DNA of 64,000 nt from Leptidea sinapis (taxonomy: Eukaryota; Arthropoda; Insecta; Lepidoptera; Pieridae): assembly GCF_905404315.1 (NCBI RefSeq), contig NC_066304.1, positions 8,990,001-9,054,000 of the forward strand, written 5' to 3'. The notes below the pieces were generated by a model. The model was not told the DNA's origin, searched no databases, and saw nothing but the letters and a program-made list of their open reading frames with translations. Numbering within the stretch: the first letter of the stretch is position 1; each line of letters opens with the position of its first letter. Of this stretch, positions 23,341 through 32,655 are shown piece after piece. The position numbers were made by a program, and so were the translations under genes.

Positions 23341-25315
23341 TAAATACCTTCCGTCTGCCATCGCCATATCTGAAACATGGCTGGCCCCTGGATCACACTT
23401 CAGGGTCCCGGGCATGCATAGATGCCTCAGAGATGATCGAGCAGATGGTGTTGTCGTTGGCTGCGCCTAATTTATAAGACGCACCCTTCCCTTTTCCCCA
23501 ATAATCCTTCCAAACCAGCATCCCGGTATAAATATTGGTGCAGCAAAAGTTTTGAATTATTTTTTGAATTCATCTCCTTGGTATATATCCCTCAACCTCA
23601 CTCAACTATGATAGCCGACATTCTGCATTTAATCTCATCTATTCCATCTCCTATGATTTTAATGCACATCACATGTCATGGTGCTCTAGCACTAAGTACT
23701 GATTATTTTTCTCTTTCTCTGCTTGATATTTTTGATGAATGTAATCTTTGCACAATAAATGATGGCACTCCAACCCGCAGGGTTGCTCCTTCTCAAAATC
23801 CAAAAAGAGCAGTTGACCTTACGTTATGTTCTCCTTGTCTTGTTTCTATATTTCTTGGAACATCCTACAAAATCAATATGTAGCCGTTATTTTTTTATAT
23901 AAATAAATTAAATAAAAAAACAACGGCAGTGATCATTATCCTATTAGCATTTCAATACCTAATAAAGTAATCCCTGCCCAAAACCTACTCTCAAATATAC
24001 ATTATCAAATGCTAATTGGCAGCAATTTTCCACTTGCCTTGATGAAAAAATGAACTTAATGTTATTTTAATCGATTAAATATTCATTCGATTAAATTTTA
24101 ATCGATTTTCTTTATTTAATTGTTTTTTTGGTTTGTAGATTGCAAAATGAGCTAGTTTTTTGTATTTTACATCAGAAAAATATACGCTTTTTTAACCGAC
24201 TTCAAAGGTAGTTTGGTTAGGTTCTGATTACGGAATCCATGACAAAGTATCGGAACTCTTCAATTCTTAAGAGCAAATTTACGATACTCGGGCGAATCTT
24301 TTTTATGGGATCCGAATATTTAAGTAATCTACCATAACATAGTTATGGCCAAGTAATTGTCATAGTTGAATATGATGATCAATGGGACTCCTTAACGATT
24401 TACAGTAAGGGTGCGATCTGTGGCAGAATTTCTTACCGTCTGTAATCAAATTGCGAAGCGCTTACGTTCATTGCAAAATTTAGTATATCTACACATATTT
24501 AGCCAAATTGTTAGTTAGTGTACTTCAAATTCACTTAAAATCATAAAATAAAAAAAAAATAACAAAAAAAAAAACTATAAAAATTGTTGCGTATTTTTAT
24601 ACAATTTAATTAATAAATCTAATTCCATTGGAATTAGATTAATTAATTATATTGTATAAAAATACGCAATTATTTTTATACTTTTTAGTGCACATTATAT
24701 CTATTGTTTTGAAATAATGTTTTTGGAGTCGGTTGTTCTTTTGTTATTTTTTTTTTAAATATATTTCAACTTGTTAACATCAGGCCCAAAAGTCCCATTC
24801 TCCTTTTAACTCCTTGGGATTCGGAATGTACCAAGGCTGCTAAGGATAGTAAATTAGCAGAAAAAACATATATTAGGAGCATGACTTTGTCCAATTTCAT
24901 TAATTATAAAAAAGCTGCTGCCAAGGATACTAATTTATTCGCCAAAAAGAAAAATCAAGGTTATCTCCTCGTACTCCAACCACAATTGTATGTAAACAGA
25001 AATTTAGAGGCTCTTACGATTCTTTGGAGCATGGCTCAAGTGTAGATCCACCTGTATGCTTGCTGTAGGCTTGAATCCATTTCAGATAGGTTGTCACTCC
25101 CTGCAGTTCCTAATGAAGACTATCTCCCATCACGTCCAAGCCCACTCTCATCAACTCATAGTTTAGACTTTAGACTAACCACCCCTTCTGTTTTTCAGAA
25201 CTTCTTCTGGAATTGGATGGCTTAGTTGACACGTCTCCCAAAGCCGGTGGCATCCCCTATTCTTTCCTTAAACAATCTTCAATCAAATCCCAAAAGTACT
25301 ACCCTTATAAAGAGT
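23280..25315 (+). pseudogene. I-clade-like LINE ORF2 (endonuclease and linker), interrupted
   Basis: Endonuclease signatures are visible: APVSILQWNTRSLTHLINKY, IAISETWLAPGSHF, LRDDRADG, then VYIPQPHSTMIADILHLISS, IFDECNLCTINDGTPTRR and AVDLTLCSP. A short palindromic insert (23884-23922) precedes GSDHYPI-like sequence. A larger insert (24060-24775) follows the CLDEKMNL region. Homology then resumes with SPILLLTPWDSECTKAAKDS and KAAAKDTNLFAKKKNQG, reaching LDGLVDTSPKAGGIPYSFLK near 25275, the start of the RT domain. It stops near 25315, so the RT palm is lost. Frameshifts and stops are frequent. Orientation and spacing pair it with the ORF1 remnant upstream. Confidence 0.8.
24060..24775. mobile_element. 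MITE-like insertion with AACCGACTTC ends and a long hairpin
   Basis: Splits the I-like ORF2. The left part has inverted ATCGATTAAAT motifs. AACCGACTTCAAAGG (near 24194) and TTGGAGTCGGTTGTTC (near 24723-24738) form inverted ends. A near-perfect palindrome lies at 24588-24668 with arms of about 40 bases (TGCGTATTTTTATACAATTT against its complement). AACTT-like sequence flanks both sides of the insertion, possibly a short duplication. The right half is repeated in inverted orientation at 26487-26600. Confidence 0.65.
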
Positions 25316-25319
25316 AATC

Positions 25320-26100
25320 AAAGCTCAAATCCTGTACTATTAAACTATGTTTAAACTCTACTGACCTTACAAATAAAATTGGCATAATGTTATAACTAAG
25401 CATAAATCAAGAATATGTAAAATGTTTACAAATAGACATTTTGCTTGCGAATGGTTTGTTCGGACGTATAAAGTTTCCCGCGATTATTTGCAAGGCAGCT
25501 TGTCATTCGGAAAACTTCAGAATTATCATTGTATTGACAGTGTTGTCAACGATATTGTAAACATTATGCATTTTCTTTGTTTATCATCAGTTATAACTTT
25601 ATACCAAGTTTATTTATAAGGCTGTAAAGGAATGGCACTGTCATATTTGATACTGTACAATATAAGGTTAAAACTCGGACTCTATGCGAACGGGACAAGT
25701 CATAATTTTTAAAGGGCGGCAACGCTCCTGTGATTCCTCTGGTATTACAGGAGAATGTGGGCGGCGTTGATCACTTAACATCAGGAGACCGGAACGCTCG
25801 CTTGTTCTTTGTTCCATAGAAAAAAATATAACACATAATCAAGGTTTAACTTATATATGGGTATCTGGGGCATGTTCCATCGCCGTGGAAAACGGTGGAA
25901 GTAACAGCGTCTATAGTCTCTGTGGGTTTTAATAGATTCACTTTATTTTTCTACCTCGCTATAACATTAGAGATGTTTATTTATTTTTACGGAACATCAA
26001 AAAACAATGCATCTATTTTAGTAGTGTTATGTTCTTCTCTTTTGCACACTGATTCGATCATTGTAACTCCATGTAGGTAATAACTAAACTTTAACATATT
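25320..26100. other. Intronic stretch with one family D tail
   Basis: A family D tail of about 120 bases in + sense lies at 25705-25830 (GGCGGCAACGCTCCTGTGAT to a TTCCATAGAAAAAA-like end). Frames at 25422-25619 and 25895-26080 are unrecognised and probably chance. The intron acceptor follows at 26110. Confidence 0.5.
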
Positions 26101-26110
26101 TGTTTGACAG

Positions 26111-26200
26111 GCCCAAATGCCAGATCCGAAGACCTACAAGCAACATTTTGAAAACAAACATCCCAAAAATGATCTGCCTGAAGATTTAAAGGATATTTGA
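26111..26200 (+). CDS. ZNF706: ZNF706-like protein, coding exon 2 and stop
   Basis: Thirty codons from AQMPDPKTYKQHFENKHPKN to the TGA at 26198-26200. They complete the finger: C-x2-C in exon 1, then the two His of QHFENKH here. They also supply the acidic C-terminus (DLPEDLKDI) characteristic of ZNF706. The segment is too short for ordinary ORF calling and was found by the homology of the split finger. Candidate polyadenylation signals follow: ATTAAA at 26341 and AATAAA at 26461. This is the best evidence that the locus is a functional host gene and not a pseudogene, because both exons are open and correctly spliced. Confidence 0.95.
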   Translation, partial: AQMPDPKTYKQHFENKHPKNDLPEDLKDI

Positions 26201-26486
26201 AGATGGTCCCGCGATGTGGCTCGTGTAACTATATTACTTGCATTTATAATGATTTGTACATGAACTAATTATAGATGTCCCATCTAACTGTCTGACTATC
26301 TATAACACAATACCACTCCGTCATGTTCTAAATAACTTATAATTAAATGTACACATTGTTATATATTATATTGTTTTTAATCACATCATATGCGTATTAT
26401 AGCAGGCCGGCCAAATCAAATCAATTACATTTAAATAATATGTAATTAAGAGTTGGCAGAAATAAATAAAAAAAATTGAACAAAAA

Positions 26487-26600
26487 AACAACCGACTTCA
26501 AATACACTATTTCAAAACAATAGATATAATGTGCACTAAAAAGTATAAAAATAATTGCGTATTTTTATAAAATCTAATTAATTATTAATCTAATTCTAGT
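26487..26600. repeat. Inverted mate of the 24.6-24.75 kb MITE end
   Basis: AACCGACTTCAAATACACTA, then TCAAAACAATAGATATAATG, TGCACTAAAAAGTATAAAAA and AATTGCGTATTTTTAT are the reverse complement of 24640-24745. It lies just after the last exon of the ZNF706-like gene. Confidence 0.8.
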
Positions 26601-26770
26601 TACGATTATTGTTATTTTTGGAATCGGTGTCCTTCCGCCGCCACCCGCTCTCGGCTCTCGCCTTCTCACGACTCAAGCACATCTCACCTATAACTATGAA
26701 TGTAGTAACAAACCTATCTTGGATGACACCGACTCCAAAAATTACAATAATCGTAACTAGGATTAGATTA
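26586..26770. mobile_element. Foldback/MITE with 46-bp inverted repeats
   Basis: Left arm 26586-26631 and right arm 26725-26770 are inverted complements matching at 43 of 46 positions by eye. Arms start TAATCTAATTCTAGTTACGA. The ~93-base loop (26632-26724) is GC-richer (CCGCCGCCACCCGCTCTCGG). It is nested beside the AACCGACTTC-type repeat. No coding. Confidence 0.85.
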
Positions 26771-26774
26771 ATTA

Positions 26775-27310
26775 TGTTTTATGACAGTCGAAGCATGAAC
26801 TGAGCAACACTAAGAAGACATAAACATATATTTACTACACATTAAAATAATAAAAAGTTTATCAAAATCAATTCAAACAAAGGAATTTAAGCGTATAAAC
26901 TTACAAGGTTTCATTAACACCTAAAGTAACATAGCAATATCAGTGAAGTAGTATTTATATGAAAATATAATATGATAGGTTCAATCAAGTATGATGCGAA
27001 ATGGACACCGCCCAGTGTATGATGTAGCCCATTACGAGACAACTCGTGCTGTGGTTTAGAAACGTCTGAATATTTTAGATACAAGATAACATATACTTCA
27101 AACTGAAAACCTACCCAAATAACTTACACAGCCAAAAAACAACATTGAAAACATTAAACACAAAAGAAAGATTAATTTACCAATAAAATAGTTATAAAAT
27201 ATGCAAAAGATGAAAATGTCAAAAAGAACAAATATAAAATTAAAATAAACCCAGATCAGAAATAAAATATTCGGTTTACCCAAGATAAGTGGGCACTACT
27301 CACCTATTTG
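26775..27310. other. Non-coding stretch
   Basis: No gene or recognisable repeat. AT-rich, with low-complexity Phe/Ile frames only. Confidence 0.45.
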
Positions 27311-27314
27311 AAAA

Positions 27315-27432
27315 TCTTTTAATTAAGAAAAAAAAAATAAGAAGTGGCGATAAACTTATTGCCACTCTTATAAATCAAAATTTACAGCTTCATCGTTTCA
27401 CAAATTATTTTAATTACAATCTATGTAAAGTG
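27315..27432 (-). repeat. LINE 3'-end fragment, family T1
   Basis: Minus-sense partial copy of the 14370-14577 tail (GAAGTGGCGATAAACTTATT, then TTTTAATTACAATCTATG). Confidence 0.55.
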
Positions 27433-27654
27433 ATTCTACAAAATTGCTCAAATTTCAAATAGGTACTCAACAAATTACACGAGTTAATGAAAACAATGTA
27501 AATTAATTAGAAAATACCCCAATAAAAGTTAGTGAATGCAGTATATGCATTATAACATGGACACTGAACATAAACAAAGGCATTATCCGAGCATTAACGA
27601 TTATGTACATATATGTATGTATGGGTGTACCCATTGACAGTATATATTTTTATA

Positions 27655-28068
27655 CTATACTAGTTGACCCGACAGACGTTGTTCTGTATATAGTAAATAA
27701 AATAATGTTTTATGTGAACTTGTCAATAATATATCAAAACATCAAGAATTATTTCGTAAAATATGCTCCCTGTTGTTGTATTGAAATTGTTTTACTGCGG
27801 AACTGTCAAACCGTGCGTCAATAAATTCTCTCATAGAAAATATGTCCATACAAAACAAATATCGGACGACGGGGGACACATCAAAGGAAAAACAAAATTG
27901 TTGTTTTTATTTAATTCCGAACACTTTCATATTTATTCACCTTTTAAACCTTCCCTGGACGTCCATAAATAATTCAAGACCAAAATAAGCCAAATCGGTC
28001 CAGCCGTTCTCGAGTTTTAGCAAGACTAACGAACAGCAATTCATTTTTATATATATAGATAGATTATG
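27655..28068 (+). repeat. Dispersed repeat B, single-unit copy
   Basis: Head TAGTTGACCCGACAGACGTT, core AAATCGGTCCAGCCGTTCTC near 27993-28012, tail TATATATATAGATAGATT at 28050-28067. It has the same head, core and tail order as 14760-15370 but without tandem expansion. No coding. Confidence 0.75.
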
Positions 28069-28069
28069 A

Positions 28070-28475
28070 TTCAGCCGCCACAAGCAATTACATTTAATAG
28101 AGAGAGAGAGAGAATGTGTATGTTACAATACACATATATATTGCAATAGTCAACAAAAACCTTTCTTTACAGTTTAACAATTTAGTTTAAATTTGTATAT
28201 AAACTATTATTTATGTAATGTTTTTATTACAAGTAATTAAACTGTGAAATCCTTTAAGTCAATTCATACGCAAGCTTTGTTATCATTTAAATAATAACTT
28301 ACATATTGTAACATTGTTCTATAAGTTTTCGTTTAATTTGATCTTGTTGCAACTCCCCATAAATGACAAGTACCAGTTTTTCTTTCTGCTATTATTATTT
28401 TGTCTTAATATATCTTAACAATATTGTCATTTTTATGAACAATATACTGATTTTTGAAGTGAAAACTTCGTTTTT
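28070..28475. other. Non-coding stretch
   Basis: A short (AG)n run at 28099-28114. Otherwise AT-rich with nothing recognised. Confidence 0.45.
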
Positions 28476-28712
28476 TTATATGGAATAGGAGTAACGAGCG
28501 TACGGGTTACCTGATGTTAACCGCCGCCCACAATCTCTTGCAACACCAGAGGAATCACAGGAGCGTTGCCGGCCTTTAAGGAAGGAGTACGCGCTTTGTT
28601 GAAGGTACCCATGTCGTACCGCGGAAACACCGCACAAGGAAGCTCATTCAGCTTTGTAGTACCGCCACACATCCAGATGGTGGGGATGATATCGTAACTT
28701 GTGGCGTGTCAT
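28476..28712 (-). mobile_element. Family D LINE 3' fragment
   Basis: Minus-sense copy of the family D tail and the last codons of its RT (ATATGGAATAGGAGTAACG through GAGGAATCACAGGAGCGTTG to CACACATCCAGATGGTGGGG). Several internal deletions. The 28712-28935 stretch that follows is unrecognised. Confidence 0.8.
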
Positions 28713-28937
28713 CAGGTGAAAAAGGTTCCTTAGCGGCCTTGAGCACTTTTCTTGGGATGGGTATAAAGTGTTACACTCGCGTCTTGAGACGTGTCCTGAT
28801 AGAAAATTCGAAAAACAATTTTATATAGTGTTTTGTTGGTACCAGGCGATCAAAGTGGAAGAAGAGATGCCTTATGTATGACGCGAGTATACCTTAATAT
28901 ATTATGACGTCATAACAATAAAAATGTGTCAGAGACA

Positions 28938-31210
28938 CATATAATAATAATAATTTTTTATTTGCGAAAAAATGCCACCAAATTTTTTACAAGTACAATA
29001 GATATGAACAATTAACATTAAATAAAGAAAAGAAAAAATAACAATACAAATGTTAAAAAACAATAGAGACAGAGATATTAATGCTTTAAATCATGTAAGG
29101 ATTATTAAATAACTAGAATGATAACAAACGAGGCAGCAGCGCGATTCGCAAAAAGGAAAGTTCTCAGCAAACGTTAGGACGTATTTTCCTAACTCTGATA
29201 TTATGAACTTCCTATATTTTTTTTCCGTGCAAGCTATTTTGGCAGTAAATTGTGAAAAAATAATTATAATATTTAAATATTTATCGTATATCTATATATA
29301 ACAAACAAAGCTCAGAACTAAATAAATTTATAAATCTGAAAAGAAAATATATATCACGTAGTGATGCGGATACATACATTAACGTACATCCCCACTAACT
29401 ACACAAGTATATAATAAAAATATATATGAAAAATAATTTAATATTATATAGATAAAATATATCCATTATGATACCCATCCTCACTACAATCGATGTATTT
29501 AATTTAGTTTTTGCTCTTGCAATAATAGCTTTTTGTAGTTATTCTTAAAAGATTCCTTTGAGTGCAAATTTCGAAGTGGTGGTGGCAGGTTATTCCAACA
29601 CTTAGTGGCTGCGTAACGAAAGCTACCACGAAATGCGGTTGTGTGGAAGATGGGTATATTTAAAGAGTCGTGCGAAGCGCGGGTCTTATGTGGAATGTTA
29701 GCATCACTTCTCCATTTTAACTTTTTAAATAGATAAATAGGGATTTCGTTCTTTATTATACCGAATAGTAAAGCAGCAAAGTGCAATTTCATACGACTCC
29801 CCATTTTTAATAATGACTCTCTATTCAAATAAGGAGTAACGTGGTCTCGCCGCGGGATGGAGAAACAATATGGTGCACAAGCGTTTTGAACACGTTGTAT
29901 GAGACGTTTAGTACGCTCCAATATGCGTGCTATGGCTGCATCCATATAATTAAATTTGGAAAGAATCAAAGATTCACAGAGGAGTACACGAAGGTCTTTT
30001 TTTATTGAGTTTCTGATTCGGTATAGTACTTTCAGTCTATAAAAGCAACTACGAACAATCTGAAGTATATATTTTTCGAAACGTAAGTTTTCGTCTACGA
30101 GCAAGCCAAGATTTCGGACCTCGGTTACCCTCTCTATTTGTTCATTATTAATTTTAATGATGGGTTTACCAGTTACTACTTTTTTAACTTGATGCCGAGT
30201 ACCTATAACTATATATTTCGTTTTTTCTAATTTAATAGCAATCCATTGGATTTCGACCAGTCAAAGATCCGATTAAGGTATGAGGTAATTTTATTGAATG
30301 CTTCCTTATCATACGGCTTGAAAGACAGGTAAATTTGTATGTCATCAGCAAACATGAAATTTACAATATTTAATATGTTGAACCACGTCCGCTGAGTACA
30401 GAGTAAATAATAAGGGACCTAGGATAGACCTTTTTTAATTGGGAGAGGCCGCGAAGTAGTCACATTTCCGTCATGGTTAGTAATTTCAACGAATTGATAT
30501 CTGCCACGTAAGTAGCTCGAAAACCACTGCAAAGTTCTTTCTTCTACGCCGTAGAATCGCAATTTAGCTAAGAGAAGATCGAAATTAATGGAATCGAATG
30601 CTTTGGAAAAATCTAATAGAACCATAACAGTAGCTTGTCCTGCATCTTGTGAAGAAAGTATATCTTCTATTACATTTATTAGGGCTGTAGTTGTGCTGTA
30701 TTGTTTCCTAAAACCTGACTGTAATGTAGGTAGAATATTGTTTTTTCCTAAATAGGTCAGAACTTGACTATGTCCAATCTTCTCCAAAATTTTGGAAGCA
30801 CAAGGCAAAATACTAATGGGTCGTAATTCGTTAATTTCGAGCGGGTCGCAGCATATTCAGTGAGACTCCATCGGGACCAATTGCGTTTGAATGCAATTTT
30901 CGTAAGGTATTACAACTTCAACCTCTGTTACAGGTTGCATAGTAAAAGAATAAGATCCGAATCTGTTCATATTGAACGAATCTATGTATGTCCGAGATAT
31001 ACCCTCTCCTCCCGGAACGTTTAAAAAAATTGGTTTATAGCCTCCGGGTCACATAAGTTGGGGGAAAGAATTTCGTCATGTTTACTCTCAAACATCACGT
31101 TTTGTTTAATGTTTTTCCACATAGTTTTCGGGTTATTTATATGAGTGCATATATGAATTAAAATATAAATCATTACGTAGTAACCCAGCCACAAAGTCTT
31201 CATGTCCTGT
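28938..31210 (-). pseudogene. LINE family G reverse transcriptase, 5'-truncated
   Basis: On the minus strand from 31203 the frames give NNPKTMWKNIKQNVMFESKH (RT linker), then CASKILEKIGHSQVL, QSGFRKQYSTTTALINVIED and VMVLLDFSKAFDSINFDLLL (motif A), with WFSSYLRGRYQFVEI. Next come catalytic FADDIQIYLSFKPYD near 30345, and the C-terminal frame 30104-29499 ending FRYAATKCWNNLPPPLRNLH and KKLLLQEQKLN. At least three frameshifts separate these blocks, so it is dead, although FADD is intact. The 3' UTR ends with (ATT)n at about 28938-28955. No endonuclease. It is a CR1-like family by the look of its RT. Confidence 0.85.
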
Positions 31211-31211
31211 A

Positions 31212-31960
31212 CTCAGTGAACAAGGATTGATTAGACCAACCTTCATTCTCTTAGGACCAATTTATACAATGAAAATATATACCCACTGCAATACTATATG
31301 ACCGAAACGATGTAATGCTACAAAATGGCAATAAAAAATAATAATAAAATAATCACAATACATACCTATATAAGAGACAAGACGTGTAACATATATGATA
31401 GGCAAATGACTATTTCCCTTTTGTGTTAGTTTATACGACTTAGTAATTAACTCAATTTGATTAATTAATAAACTAAATAAATTTAATTTAAACCAATGAA
31501 TATTTCTTTTGCGGAGCGCGCTGCTGTCATAGTTCGAAATGATTTCATTTTCATTTCGTAAACATAACATACTATACAATAAACGAGGACTACTACAACA
31601 TTATATTTATACATTAATAACCTAATAACGAATTATAGTTAATGCAATAATAAGTGAACAAAATTAACTCAAATACAGAAAATAGATATAAAATAAAATA
31701 TAAAATAGTAAATTTTACAATTAATGAAGCTCACAATTTTTGCGTTATTATTATGAAATACGAATAAAGATAACAAAAAAATGTATTTATTTTTCAATAT
31801 ATAAACAGCGTATTTATAGAATAAAGTACTATAATATGTGTAATGTATACAAGTTTTTAAATGTATATATACTATTGTAAAACCATACAAAAACGTTTTT
31901 AAAAATAATTTATGACACAGTATGAAAACCAATAAATTTTGGATTTGGAAATACTGTTTC
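31212..31960. other. AT-rich non-coding stretch
   Basis: Frames at 31262-31579 and 31669-31932 are composed of Ile, Tyr, Phe and Leu and look like chance. Nothing is recognised. Confidence 0.45.
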
Positions 31961-31962
31961 TT

Positions 31963-32595
31963 CTAGCAAAAATTCGTCCGCCTTTAGTCCAGACGAAACG
32001 CCAGTGTTTATTACGGCCAAGCTGCTCACGAGCAAGATGGAATAGTTTCCGGTTTTCGTACGTTAGATGTTCGTTGATATAGAAACGTCGCGTCTTGTCA
32101 CCTATCTGGTCGCAGTCCCGCTAGTATCAGCTCCCCTCCTAACCCGCGCAGCATGAAGTAATTCGTCACGTAAGTGTCGTAGAGTCAGGCAGACCACAAG
32201 CGGACGAGACCGTGCAGTCCCCCCCTCTTCCACCGGACGCTTTGGACCGCGCCGCGCCGCATGAACAATATCGAGATCGTTAATGACCATGCCGACCTTT
32301 TGAGCTAGGGTAATTGCTATGTGCGTCAAATTTTCATTGCCAGTCTCAGGTATTCCTGTAATCTCCACGTAATTTTTCCTGCTCGGAATCAACCAATTTC
32401 TTTTTTAATTCATTTATGGTACAAGTAAGCTCTTGATTTTGCCTACTATAATAATCTACCTGTACTGCTGCGGAATTCTAGCTGAGAAAGTCGCGTCTCG
32501 ATACTGTCAAGTCTCAAACTGAACTCGTTGACTAGTAACGATATTCGACTCATGTCCTGTCTGAAGCCTGTCAGCTCGGTGCGAAGTAATTTTAT
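31963..32595 (-). pseudogene. LINE ORF1, 3' part: coiled coil and Baculo_FP-like domain
   Basis: Minus strand. From about 32585, ELTGFRQDMSRISLLVNEFS and LRLDSIETRLSQLEFRS form a heptad-like helix. The frame at 32392-32102 gives NYVEITGIPETGNENLTHIA, DLDIVHAARRGPKRPV and RPLVVCLTLRHLRDELLHAA. In the next frame DKTRRFYINEHLTYENRKLF, HLAREQLGRNKHWRFVW and TKGGRIFARRNSISK follow. This is the C-terminal domain of LINE ORF1 proteins that is also found in the baculovirus FP25K family (Baculo_FP). It is separated from its N-terminal PHD finger (35985-36235) by the 3.4-kb family D insertion. One frameshift near 32100 and a stop near 32480 show decay. Confidence 0.78.
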
Positions 32596-32655
32596 TTCCT
32601 TTTTTTTATGGAATAGGAGGACAAACGAGCGTACGAGTCACCTGTTGTTAAGTGA

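Larger units (their letters stand above)
9826..26110 (+). other. ZNF706: Intron of the ZNF706-like gene (16.3 kb)
   Basis: Donor GTAAGT at 9826 pairs with an acceptor ending TTTGACAG at 26103-26110. The two ends join in phase 0 and rebuild the C2H2 finger, which is strong support. The intron is about 110 times longer than coding exon 1. Almost all of it is transposon debris: four LINE remnants, tandem repeats, hairpin MITEs and a TA microsatellite. Confidence 0.9.
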
